The notes below the pieces were generated by a model. It had not been told where the DNA came from. It was given only the letters and a program-made list of their open reading frames with translations, and ran no database searches. Shown in pieces: positions 21,859-34,000 of a DNA stretch of 64,000 nt (position 1 is its first letter; the number at the start of each line of letters is the position of its first letter). Source of the DNA: Apoda limacodes (lineage: Eukaryota; Arthropoda; Insecta; Lepidoptera; Limacodidae); contig OX291544.1 of assembly GCA_946406115.1 (NCBI GenBank), forward strand, positions 18,927,521 through 18,991,520. Direction: 5' to 3'. A program made the translations under genes and the position numbers.

Positions 21859-22082
21859 TTAGTATCGGAGTTCATCGTCAGTCTCAACAGCCTCGCAACT
21901 GTGATACTTAGATGACGTGTCGGGACAGCTGTCGGCTACTGAAAGGTCGTCAGAGCTGGCTGCTGGTGCCTCGTGCGCAGCCAGTGGCATCAGCTCCTCT
22001 TCTTCAGCGTAAGTCGGAGTCAAGCCATTACGTTTCGTGATTGTGTTAAGAGTCTGATGATCAGTCTCTCGGATCCAGCAAT
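21859..22082 (-). CDS. Popeye gene exon 8 (last coding exon)
   Basis: The acceptor TCCTCAG at 22083-22089 is followed by AT, completing a codon from exon 7. It encodes CWIRETDHQTLNTITKRNG, then an acidic Ser/Asp-rich tail ending DELRY and TAA (21861-21859). The C-terminal tail of this family is poorly conserved, so assignment rests on phase and proximity. Confidence 0.75.
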
Positions 22083-25000
22083 CTGAGGAGTAGATACAAC
22101 AGTGTAAAATTATTTGATCAGATCAAAATACTGTGTAAACTCTATGTAACGAAACTTAACGGACTGAGCATTTTCGGCGTTATAGAGAGTGGTCGTTAAA
22201 TGGAGTCTGTAAGCAATTATTACAACGTGTAACAACTGGACAAAATTATTGATAGAATCAGGCGTTACTTTGCGGAAATTCATTATATTTTATCAAGCAT
22301 AGCAAGGTAATAAAATTTTATCATAACTCGACAAAAGTCTAGTGACCGAGGTAAACATGTGCAAGTTTATCATGCAATAACAAAAGACAATTTTTCTTAG
22401 AATCACCGGTACGTCAGTCAAATTAACACGTGCTGGACAGTAAAACAAAAAAACAGCAAACAAGAGAACGTACACAGCTGCAGTTCTTATCAATTTCGGC
22501 AAATCAAAAAGTACTTAATAATTTATAGTGCCGTATCGTTGTCGTTAAATAGAGTGAGCGTGACGCTATATAGAGTGTATAATTTATAGAAAACAAGGTA
22601 AACCAACCAAAGTCAAGCAACTTCAACGTTTTAAGAAATTTGTCCTAGAAGAATAAATACCTACTTGATCTGTGGGAAATAATCTCTTTGTTATATCAAA
22701 ATATTCTACAGCTTGCATCCTCAATACATTTAGAGTTCCTATAGTGTTACTATGGTTAATAAGTATAGAGTTTTTAAATTTAAAAATCTACTTTGTTGTT
22801 GTTTCTTCACAGTGTAGTAGCAAGCCAGACGATTGTTTATCAGTTGGTTTATTCAAATTAATCGGTCTAACAGCTAGAGTAGGTTATGGTTGGGTCATTC
22901 ATTGATTCATCGTATAGGTTACGAGCTATTTGCAGGCTCACCTAAAAGATGCTACACTAAAATGTTTAATAAAATGCAAGGCATAAATAATGTTCGATAA
23001 CTAAACGGGAGACGAAGTACAAGTCACATGTCATGGTCACGATCATAGTACTCAATCATTCATTATGTTAGTGGTAATAATGCGTAATGTGTACTGTGTG
23101 CTGATTTGAGAGACTTAAAAGGGTCCTTAGACGATACAAATATTTTGTCAAGCAGTTACGTGCTCGCCAAGCATTTTTGATCGTCTAGGAAAACCTCAAG
23201 CATATTTATCAAGCATTGACACACATTCGTTTCATTAACGTTTCAAAAGTTTCATTAACATCGACATGTACGTAGAAGCTTTTTCAAACACGACAAGCAT
23301 TTTCTAAACGTTCAAAATTGCTTGCCAAGCGTTATAATTTCACGTGGTTGGCAATAATTTTTGATCGTCTAGGGACCCTTTTATGTTCATATTTATGTAC
23401 TGACTGGGTCGTCTTTCGGGTGGCACTGGTTGCACAGTAGTTGGCGCTGGTGGCTTGGTGGCTCGTAATCTCCGTGGACTGCGTGCTAGTGCGTGTGAGA
23501 TGCTCGGCAGACGGATGTCGAGGTGCGAACCGCGTTCTGTCACAATTTTGTTGTTCATCGCATACAGCTTGGTGGTGATGTCACGAGCTATCAGCGTGCT
23601 GACCACGCAAGCCAAGTACGGTTCTTTCACGAAAAGGTACTCGAGAGAGCTGCGCTGCCAATATAGGTAGCGGCACGATGATGCTGCTATTATTGACACC
23701 TGTCATGGTTAACAAATAAAGTTTTAGTTACAAATAAGTATTTATTAATATTTTTTTTGTAAATACTAGCTGCATTCCGCGGTTTCACGTGATACATAGC
23801 AGTAAAAGTTACAAGTCAATACGTTCAGCCATTCTTGCCAATCAAATTTCAAACATGATGAATCCAAGGTTTACATGCGACTAGAATATCGAAACAGTCA
23901 AGAGCACAGAGACAAGATTAAGCCCCCCTGTATACTTCAAGCAAGTTTTTCTCTCCGTGTACCGTCTCTCTGTATACCGGTTCACAAAGGACACCGTTTT
24001 GTAACTGACACCGTTTTATCAGAATCATAGTTCAACTTAATCAAACTCAAATCGCAAGGATGGAATGTGATATACGGACGGATGTACATGTCGAAACTAT
24101 AAGGGTTATAGGTACTATATTTGGCTCCCGTTTGTAGGGGAGAACAGGGTAATGGGAGCCTACTAAGGGAAAGTTTTGATAAAATTGACGTTTGTCAAAA
24201 TTCTTGTAATTTTTAATATTCAACTCTTACCTTTATTATTAAAGTATACTTTAATCACAGTTGTAATCAACCACAGACACGTATTAAGGTACAATTACAA
24301 TTTTACAAAAAAAGTCAGTCGCTCCTATTACCCGACAAATGCGGCTAATGAGAGCCCATTTAAGGCTCATACGGAAAATAGGAGCCATTATAATTACTCT
24401 TAAACCAAAAAATTAAAAAAACGTACTTTAAATGAGATTATAGTTATTGTAATTATCAATACAATAAAACTATTTGTAAAACAAATTAAAAATATTTTTT
24501 TTAAACAAAACGGAGAAATAAATTTGAAATTATTAAGTGAAAACTAAAGATCCAGACCGAAATGCCTCCTCTTTTGAGAACAGATACCGCATTTTCTAAT
24601 GAATCCACCGTCCAAGAAGCTTTCGTGGTTGTCCGATTTCTTTTACGTGGTATCTAAAACAAAAACTAAGGTATGTTACGGCTGTAAAATGACTAAACAA
24701 AGCTAAGCTAAGGCTAGGTTACCATTAGCCGCTGACCACCATTTTGAAAACTAGTAATATAAATATTTATTTCTATTTTAAATCACAATTCAATTAATGT
24801 GACTCTTTAGTATATGAATCTAGGAATATAATAAGCATTAATACAATACAATAAGAATATAGTTTCATGCTTACCTTGATACTGGCAGTTCACAATTTTT
24901 TGTAAGCGTGGAGCGAAAAATACACAATCGTCCCTCGGGACTAAACGAAAGGCACTAACGGTCCGAGCGCGTTAGGTAAAGTTTGCCGACAGTTGAAGCA

Positions 25001-28000
25001 ACCGAGTGCTAATGATCGCGCGAATGTGCATGCGCTTCGTTCAATCAACATAGCTCCCATTGCCCGACGGCTCTCATTACCCTGCGTTCCCCTACATCCC
25101 ACGCACGCAGGCCTCTCCTCTGCCGAGTGCGTGTTGACGGACGCTGTCGAGCTAGCTAGACTTAACGACTGCTGTCATATGACATGGATTTTCGTGCCCT
25201 GCAAAACAGGGATGAATAGCACTCAGATTAGGGGTCTAGGCCACTAGGTTTTCCATTTGGCTACAGAACTCTAATCCATACTGTACCACAGAATAAAGAA
25301 TAGTCTATAGCCGTAGCTTCTAAGCGTGAGACGATTCTTTCCCTTTATTAGGGACCCCTTAAACTCCTTCACAATTGGCAATGATGGTCGATAATGACCC
25401 ATCTTCTAATTGACCATAATGGACGGCTAAAGGCAGGCACGAACCGCACGATTGTCTAGAGTATTTAAGTAGTTGGCTGGCACCACAAAAGTTACTAATT
25501 AAATTAAATAAAGTTTGCCTTTGCAAGCATCTATAGGCTGCGATAAAAGAAAAACCGGACAAGTGCGAGTCGGACTCGCGCACGAAGTGTTCCGTACTAT
25601 TATTTATAAAACCAGCAAAAAAATCACGTTTGTTGTATGGGAGCCCCCCTTCAATATTTGTTTTTTTTTATTTTAATTTTAATAATTGCGTTATCACTAT
25701 TGAGCAAAAAAATTACGTTTTTTTTATGGGAGCCCCCTAAATATTTATTTTATTCTGTTTTTTAGTATTTGTTGTTATAGCGGCAACAGAAATACATCAT
25801 CTGCGAAAATTTCAACTGTTTAACTATCACGGTTCATGAGATACAGCCCGGTGGCAGACAGACAGCGAAGTCTCAGTAATAGGGACCCGTTTAGTACCCT
25901 TTGGGTATGGAACCCTAAAAAGAAATGGAAGTAGTGTATGGTAGTCTGTAATCAGCTACATTCCAATGTGGTCGGATAAATATCTAGGTACTAATGTTGA
26001 AAACTAGACCTCCTCATTTCATGCAAAAAACTAGATTACTAACTTTTTTAGAGCTTAATCATGTCAGAAGTTTACTGTAAACTTTACTGTCTAGACTTTA
26101 TCGATAATTAACCTAGTTTAGTCACAGGTCAGTTTGTTGCATTTATAGCCACTTTGACTGCTATAAAGCAATGGCATTATAGGCCGTAACAATTAGGTCA
26201 ATAGAATGGGGTAGATAAATACCAGCCCCTAAGGGATATGGCCCCTTCGGCTATAAATACGTTTCACAAGCTTGTAGTGTGAAAAGGGTATGATATAGGT
26301 ACTTATAATACAAAATACAATCCTGACTTTAAATAACAGTAATGCATATTTTATCTGATACTCGCAAAAGATCATACTCTCATAACTTCCGCGAAATAAG
26401 CTCCCTGTCAACGTTTTTTCTAGGAACAGTAGTGTAGATTCCTTTAAGAAAGATATTATTAGATTATTTAAGGGTCGGCAACGCGCGAGTAATGCACCTG
26501 GTGTTGCAAACATCCAAAGGCTGTGGTGACTGTTTAACATCGGGCGGACCGTAGGCTTGTTTGCCACCGTAGCGCTTTAAAAAAAAATATTAACTTCTTC
26601 TTTAAATTAATCTTATTTATTTTAGAAATTGTAGACTAATAATACTTAGTTAAGTACCGATCCTAGAATCACGGTAAGGTTTCACTAAAAAAACATTGCT
26701 ATGGCCTTATAATTTGGGCCTAGTTGCAATACTACCAGATCCTTTTTGGCTCCACATAATTTATTTTAAATGTTTGACTAATCATTTCCTAATTATATAG
26801 GTATAATTATGTACCGAGGAGAGTGCGCCAAATAAATGTCATGTCAAAATTTCTTTTTCTTCTATAATACAGCACTTACATATGTAGATCATTCTATTAT
26901 TATCGTAATTGTTGCGAATATAAAAAAGCGAAAGTGGGTCTGTTTGTTTGTGATTACGTAATGTGTCGTATCGTAACACTTGTATCATCGATACATATAT
27001 CGCAGCATCGAATTGGCTTATTTTGGGACAAACTGCGGGTCACGGCCAGCTTTGTGTACGACAAATACTTTAAAATCATGTGTAGGCGAGCACTGTAGGG
27101 GTTACGACCTCATGATAGGTTATAAGTAAGTAGAAAGACTAACGAACCTTATATATTTATAGCAAATATTTGGAATCAGCTCTCAGTTACCCTTATTAAT
27201 GCTCAAATAATGCTAATATAATGCAATTAGGTACATACAGTTACACAGCTAATAGCTGTTTGATTTGTGCTCAGATTAGAGTTATATCAGCTGAAACAGC
27301 ACTTCTAACGCTTTTATTCAGCAGGCTTGTACAGCTAAAGATTCTTTCTATTGTAGACAGGGATTCAGCTGATATATAGCGGTTCAGTGTTACTTGGGAC
27401 GCCTATCGTACAAGACAATGACCTAATCTTCCTTCTATAAGGAGAGGCTTAAGCCCCTGCAGTGGAGTGTGTATGACGGCTCAGGCGATTTAGATTAATA
27501 AAAATGAAAAAACATATATACAGAATAAATGACTGACAGAAATAAACGCACATATTACTTCGGCGGACCGGTTTATTAAGACCTGACAGTATCGAGTTGC
27601 TGTAAAAAATTTAAAAACAATTATTGTATAACTTCAGTTTGTGAACTTTGTAGTAAGAGAAAGAAAACATGTTGTTAGTTGCCTACTAAGTTTCAATCGT
27701 ATCGAACGTAATGTAAATTGATGTTTAGTACAAAACTAAAACACGTATTTCGATAGTAAAACGTTTGTATTCTGCACATTTATCGCTATAATCGAAAGTG
27801 CCTTACTACTTTGACAAATGATGGATTTAAATAACAACGGAATTTGCCTAAAAAAAATATCAGTCAGCCACCCTGAAAACAGTGCTTCTGAGTCGACAGA
27901 ACCTTCAATCTTCTTCATTAAATTAGGTAAGAAGATTACTTTTTTTTTAATTGAAAGTATTCGTCCGAAGTTCGGCTATATGTCTGTCTGTTCAATTTTC

Positions 28001-31000
28001 GTTAAAAGTTTGGGCCCTAAAAGTTAACAATTGACAAAAAATAGTGATTCAAACTCCGCGATTTAGGTAGTAAAGTAGGAAGAAAGTGCTTTCTATATCG
28101 AGTGAGTGAGTTATCTTATAAAAGCTGATTAATCTGAAATATACTAATGTACTAGTACTTACAAGAATGTTTTTAATGCGTTAACTTGTATTAAAAGCAG
28201 GCAAAGTGCGAGTCGGACTCGAACACCGAGGGTTCCGTACCATCACATAATGCTCGAGCCGTAATTTACATAATTAAATAAAAACTTGACTGGTTTTTAT
28301 TATTTGTTGTTTCACTACGTAGAGCGTTTTTACCATAGAGCGTTACCTATGATCATAATATACAGGTCAAATTAATGACCTCCTTTATTTAAAGTCAGCT
28401 TAAAACAACAAAAACATGTTTCTTGCCCAAAATGCCCAAAAACGGCCTTTTCTGACTTGATGTCATCCAATCTCACGTAGGGGAGAGGAAGGGTCTCGCC
28501 GAATATCAAATAATTTTATTTTTTACAAAAAATTGCTAGAAAACTGGCCATATCATACACAACAATAATTATCGCAGCGTTGCAGCGGCGCGGCGGCGCC
28601 GGGGCATCTCTGCAGGTCCTGGAGCAGGGTAGGCCTGCTAGTGTCTCCAAATAGGTCATATTGCTTATAGAATACACAAACCGATCGTAAATAAGGTTTG
28701 GTATTCGCGTAGGGACAACAATTAACCTTTTTAGTTTTTTTTAAATATTTTGAATTTAGATTCCTATCGAAGGAAACAAACATGCATCATATGCATTTTT
28801 GGTTTAGTAGTATTATATTCTCTTTGGGTTTAGTCTTCGGTTGTTAGGCGTCCACGTCAGATGCTGGACCCGAGGTTGGTCGTTTTTATATTGTAATGTA
28901 TGGGCTACTAGAGTAAAACACCATCTTTCCGCTTTCACCACGGAGCATTAGCATGCCCCGCGAAGTATTAGGAAAAGTGTAAGAAGCGCTCCTGAAGCCA
29001 TCCCGTAGCCACAAAATGGGACCAGTACATATGCTGGCGAGCGTTGAGGCTGACGCCGGGTTTCAGGAACTCCATTAAGTGTAGTCCGCGGAGTTGTGCT
29101 CAGTGTATGGCCACTCAGTCGATAAGTCGCATTGGTTCATTAGGCAGGCTAACTTTTAGTATGATAATTGTACGCTCACGAATAAGCCAGGCCATTCCAA
29201 TGTAGTTGATGACCATGAGAGGACCAGGAACTCCACCCAAGTATAAAGTAAAGTTGGAATATATAAATTTATTAGATATAATTAATATAATTCTTTATTA
29301 TAGGCGTAGCATAAGACAAAAGGAGAATAAACTAAAAGGCAAATACTCACAAAATATAACACCAATCTCCATTTTGCTACGGAACCCTAGCAATCTAAAA
29401 TACTTGTAACGAAGTATCCAACCAACTAACCTGGTATTACAAAGCCACTTTAAGTAACCTTAAATGTCGTATTGTTTTATGTGTTCGCGACCTCATTAAT
29501 TCGCTTGAGTTACACGATTATAAAAATTTCTAAAATTTTCACTATGGAAGCACACACGTAAAAGAAATATTTAAGGATATAGGTAATTGGATGAAACAGA
29601 TAAACTTAACGTGCGTATAGCAATATTTACCGTTTTAGAGTTTGAAAACTAGTTTGGCTTCCTTGCCGCAACGTTGAACTTCATGGTTGAGCTGTTCAGT
29701 TGGTTGGTGGGAAATGACCGAACGTAGGTATACCTACGTACGTAAATATTAGGACTTGCCAAAAACTCAACTAGAGCTGTCAATGTCGGTTAGTAAAGAC
29801 ACGAAAATAAATTTATTGAGAGAATTATTTTATTAAGAGAACTAGGCTTAAGTCTTGGCAGTGACTCCGCCTGCGCTAAAATCGGTTATCAGCGTGGGAT
29901 TTCAACAGCAACTCCATGATTATTCTCATATATATAATTACTAGACTTTGCCCGCGGCTCTGCCCGCCCTTAATTTGGTTAACGGCGTAGGATTCTTACG
30001 GCAACTCCTTGATTATACTCAAGAAGTTTGTTATAGCAAGCTATAGCTGCAGCTATGGTGCGTTCGTGGAATTCGGTTATAGTTACTCCCGCGGGAATTT
30101 TTGAATTTCCCGGGTAAAAAGTAGCCTTTGTCCTTTTCCGTATTTTAACTATCTCTGTGTGCAAAATTTCAGCTCATTTAAATGCTCCCAGTGCAGCAGC
30201 ATTAAGTAACAAACGTTATAGTTATTCCCGCGGATTTTCCGGGATGAAAAATAGCCTATGTCCTTCCCCGGGACTCAGACAAATTACATCTAAATCAGTT
30301 GAGAGGTTCCCGATCCATCCAGTGGTTGAAGCGTGACAAACAACCAAATATCCAAACTTTGGTATAGCATTTTGCTAGCGGCCGCCCTGCCCTAAATTTG
30401 GCTATCGGCGTGGGACTCCTTCATTTAATCTCGGTATTGATACTGTGATTTACTCGTTAATTACCCCGCGCTAAATTCGGTTTTCGGCGACTGTGATTTA
30501 CTCCTTAATTACACTAATGAAGTTTGCTATAGCAAGCTGTAGCTATAGCTATAGTTCGTTTAAGCTCGCTTATAGTTATTCCCGCGGGAATTTCGGGATA
30601 AAAATAGCCTATAGGCTATTCCAGGACCTAACCTATATGTATGCCAAGTTTCATCCCGATCTGTGGTTGAAGCGTGAAGAAGTAACTAAACATACACACT
30701 CGTAAACTTTCATCCTTATAATATTAATGGGATAGTAAAGATGACCCAGTTATATTCTCGCCTTTCGAAATCGATATGTGAAGTTGAGCAACTTCGGGCG
30801 TGATCAGAACTAAGATTATTTTAGAAATAATACTTTCATATATGGTTTATTAGTAACAATTGTACTTAAAAACTATGTTAGTAATTGTCAGTTATAATTA
30901 TTATTATTTAAATACGAGGAGCGATCAAAATGTTTCCGGTATTCGATATTTGAAATTGTTATTTGACGTTCATTTATTTTTTATGTCATTTGGGCTGTCT

Positions 31001-34000
31001 TTGGTAGTTGTCACCGTAAAGTGTTACAATGCAATTGCTTTCAGTGCTTTACAATATTTTTTAAAATCTGTGAATCGTCGTACGAAGCCAAAAATGGCAT
31101 AAATCTGTATTACGCACCGTGATAAAATACTTCGTACTGAAAAAAAATCTTTCGATGGGGCAGTCAGGTCTACCAGCAATCATCATCAGAATGCTGTTGT
31201 CACTGGCACGTAGTCACTGCAGAAGAGAGACCTTACTTTCTTACGCATGATGGTGTGAAACCCATTCGCCGCGAACATTGCATGGCATGCGGCAGTCCCA
31301 GCAGCATCATGAATGCATTATTGTACTGTACGCGTAGCTCGCCCACAGGCTGCTCGAATAGAATGACTGACAGAACGCTTTTAACAAAGGGCAAGCATAT
31401 TGCTCCTCACTGACAACGCCCCACGCTCCGTCTCTATATCTGCGTCGACCTTTAGATCTTCCGTGATGACATGCCCCAAATGTTTAAAGCTATCAACCAC
31501 TTAAAGTGAAAATCCATTTAGACACACAGGTGGCACACAACGTGACTTATGCTTGGGTTAACGAAACACCATAAGCTCACTTTTGTTTGTGTTGTAGTTT
31601 GTTAGGCTATGTGCCGCCGCGTATTTTTCGCAGGTCGAAAGAAGCTTTGTAATCGGCGTAGTTGATGTTGTTTACACAAGTGTCATCAATATGGCAACCA
31701 CCATGCATGCTGCTCAGCCTCTCAACAAAGTGGGTAAGGCAGGGGAGGAGAGCTTAGGCCCCCTTGTCTGACAACGCATGCCAATATGTATTCCTCCGAC
31801 AGAGCATCAGCCTACCTTATTTGATTTTCTTGCTGTGAGTACCAGAATTTTACCGCAGCTATATACTTTGCCGGCACACCCGCGTCTTCCAAGCTTGCCC
31901 CATAGTAAATCGTAGACAACTATATCAAAAGCTTATGACAAGTCGAGGAAACACGCCTAAGCCGGTGTACTTCTGTTAGTGTAGTAGGTACTTGACAGTA
32001 TGTTTTAAAGTCAAAATTGCACTTTCGGTCGAGACATCTGCTTTAAAGCCAAACTGGGCATCATGTACACTGACGTATGCCGAGAAATGCAATCACTACT
32101 TAGGGAAAAAAAATACCTATCTGATATAGACTCAACGTCAAAACAATCGCACGTTTTTAAAAACAAATTTCTGTTGTTTCTCACCTCTATCTCAGTATAC
32201 ATTACCTATATACCAAGCATTACTGTATCCTAAATGAAATGAAAACACGTGTATATTTAGCTGCTTTTTTTTTGTTTTGTATATATGTAGTAGAATATTT
32301 ATTTGTACACTTTTTTTTATTATTTAGGTAAAAAAATTATTTATAACTAGCGAACGAGTCCAACGACCACGGAAAGACTATTGGTCACAGGGTTATGCTG
32401 AGGGAGAAGCCTTTTTGGCATTGTCTCGCTCATAAGTTAACTAGTAAGTAAGTACTTAGGTTTAGCAATTCTTTTTTTTATTCGTTTTTGTTTATTTGTA
32501 AGTTATGTACATAGTCCAAATATTATACATTACTGCCGCGGCCCGCAACTGCAGCATAACCGGGCGATCGTGAGTATGTGGGCTGAGGTGTAGCCGAGGC
32601 ACGCATCACAGAGTTCGGTTATGCAAAGTTGTTGCAAAGGCTTTTATAGCGCTTTTTTCCAACATGCGTGTAAATTAAAACAATAACATATTAACGCACA
32701 TGGTTATTTTTATAAAACTAATTATATTGACAACTATTTCGACAATAATAAAAATTTTTGTTCTCCGCGTTCAAATGTCGATTTCTTTTTTTTACTTTTT
32801 TAAATTAATTTAATGGAACATCCTTTTGGTTGTACCAGTCCGAAATTGATGAGATATCTATTTAGTTATCAATGTTCAGGTTTAAAAAAATTCTTTTCAT
32901 TTTCAAATTACATATTCGACCGCTAAAACATTGCGGGCCGCTCTCTGAATATCGTAGCATGTTTGAAAAAATGTTTTTTTTTATTTTGAACTTTGTCGTA
33001 CACGCATTCAGTTAGGGTTTCGTAGAGTGAAAATTATTGCGAAGATTTAAAAATGTGAACCGATTTCGTTCAAAACAATTTCTCACCAACAGAAATTGTT
33101 TTGAACGAAATCTTCCTATACTAATCCTTTTCTGGAAGCATTTTGGGGTATTTTCACGCCTCTATCTAGCATTACTGTTATTATTGTAAAAGGCTGTCAT
33201 TCCGTTTATTTAATAAGCTAAGGAAACTCATGAGAAACGTTTAATTTAAGTTTTATAGCTTCATTCGCTTAAAAGTTAGGGATGCAAAATTAGGAAACGA
33301 TCGACTGATTCATGATCATCAAAATAAAAACTAGTAGGTACTTCCCCAATACCTAGAGAGGTGAAGTTTGGGGCAGATATAGCTTTGACACTCACATAAA
33401 GGTAAATCTACCAAATTTTGGATTCTCTAAGATCTGGAGTACCTGATGACCCTGATTTGAAACGTAACCAGCCAAACTATTAGCGATATGAAAACGCCGC
33501 AAAACATTTAATAAAAATCCTGGTGGCACATAATAAAAAGGAAGATCTGAAGTACTTGATTTGAAACACTAAGAGCGCAGCCAAACTGTAAAAGATATAC
33601 TTACATTGGCTCCTCGGTATTCTCGCGCGGGCAAACCGCAGCAATTTCAAGAATGACCAACCTCCGTGGGGTTCATCTTATCAACCTTAACAATAGTAGC
33701 ATCAAAGCTCAGAAATCAGCCACAATGGATATAACCGACTCAGATTTACTTACCCCCGACCTAGTGACAAAGATCGAGAGCTAGCACTACAAAAAACTGT
33801 AGCCTAGATACACGTAATAGAACCAGAAAAAAAGAAGGATATTGCCAATCCGAAACCGTCGTAGATATAAGAAATAAGAATAGTATCACCTACAAAAAGA
33901 AGTGACAATTCCAAAAAAACATGGTGTAAATAACGTGTTACGTCCTACTTACGTGCCTGCCCTTGTATTCAATCATATCTACGTTACGTAGTGTAAGAAG

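Noticed and set aside
23399..23404. Alternative donor GTACAT for Popeye exon 7, two bases from the end of the chosen codon
   Set aside because: It shifts exon 8 into a frame with an early stop; the overlapping GTCAGT donor gives an open, acidic C-terminus.
28553..28783. Minus-strand frame (KQYDLFGDTSRPTLLQDLQR)
   Set aside because: Looks coding in composition over a short GC-rich part, but lacks a recognisable domain, consistent splice sites or neighbours in frame.
30903..31140. A mariner-like 5' end (TACGAGGAGCGATCAAAATG)
   Set aside because: The terminal word looks mariner-like, but no second end, TA duplication pair or transposase motif was found before the LINE begins.
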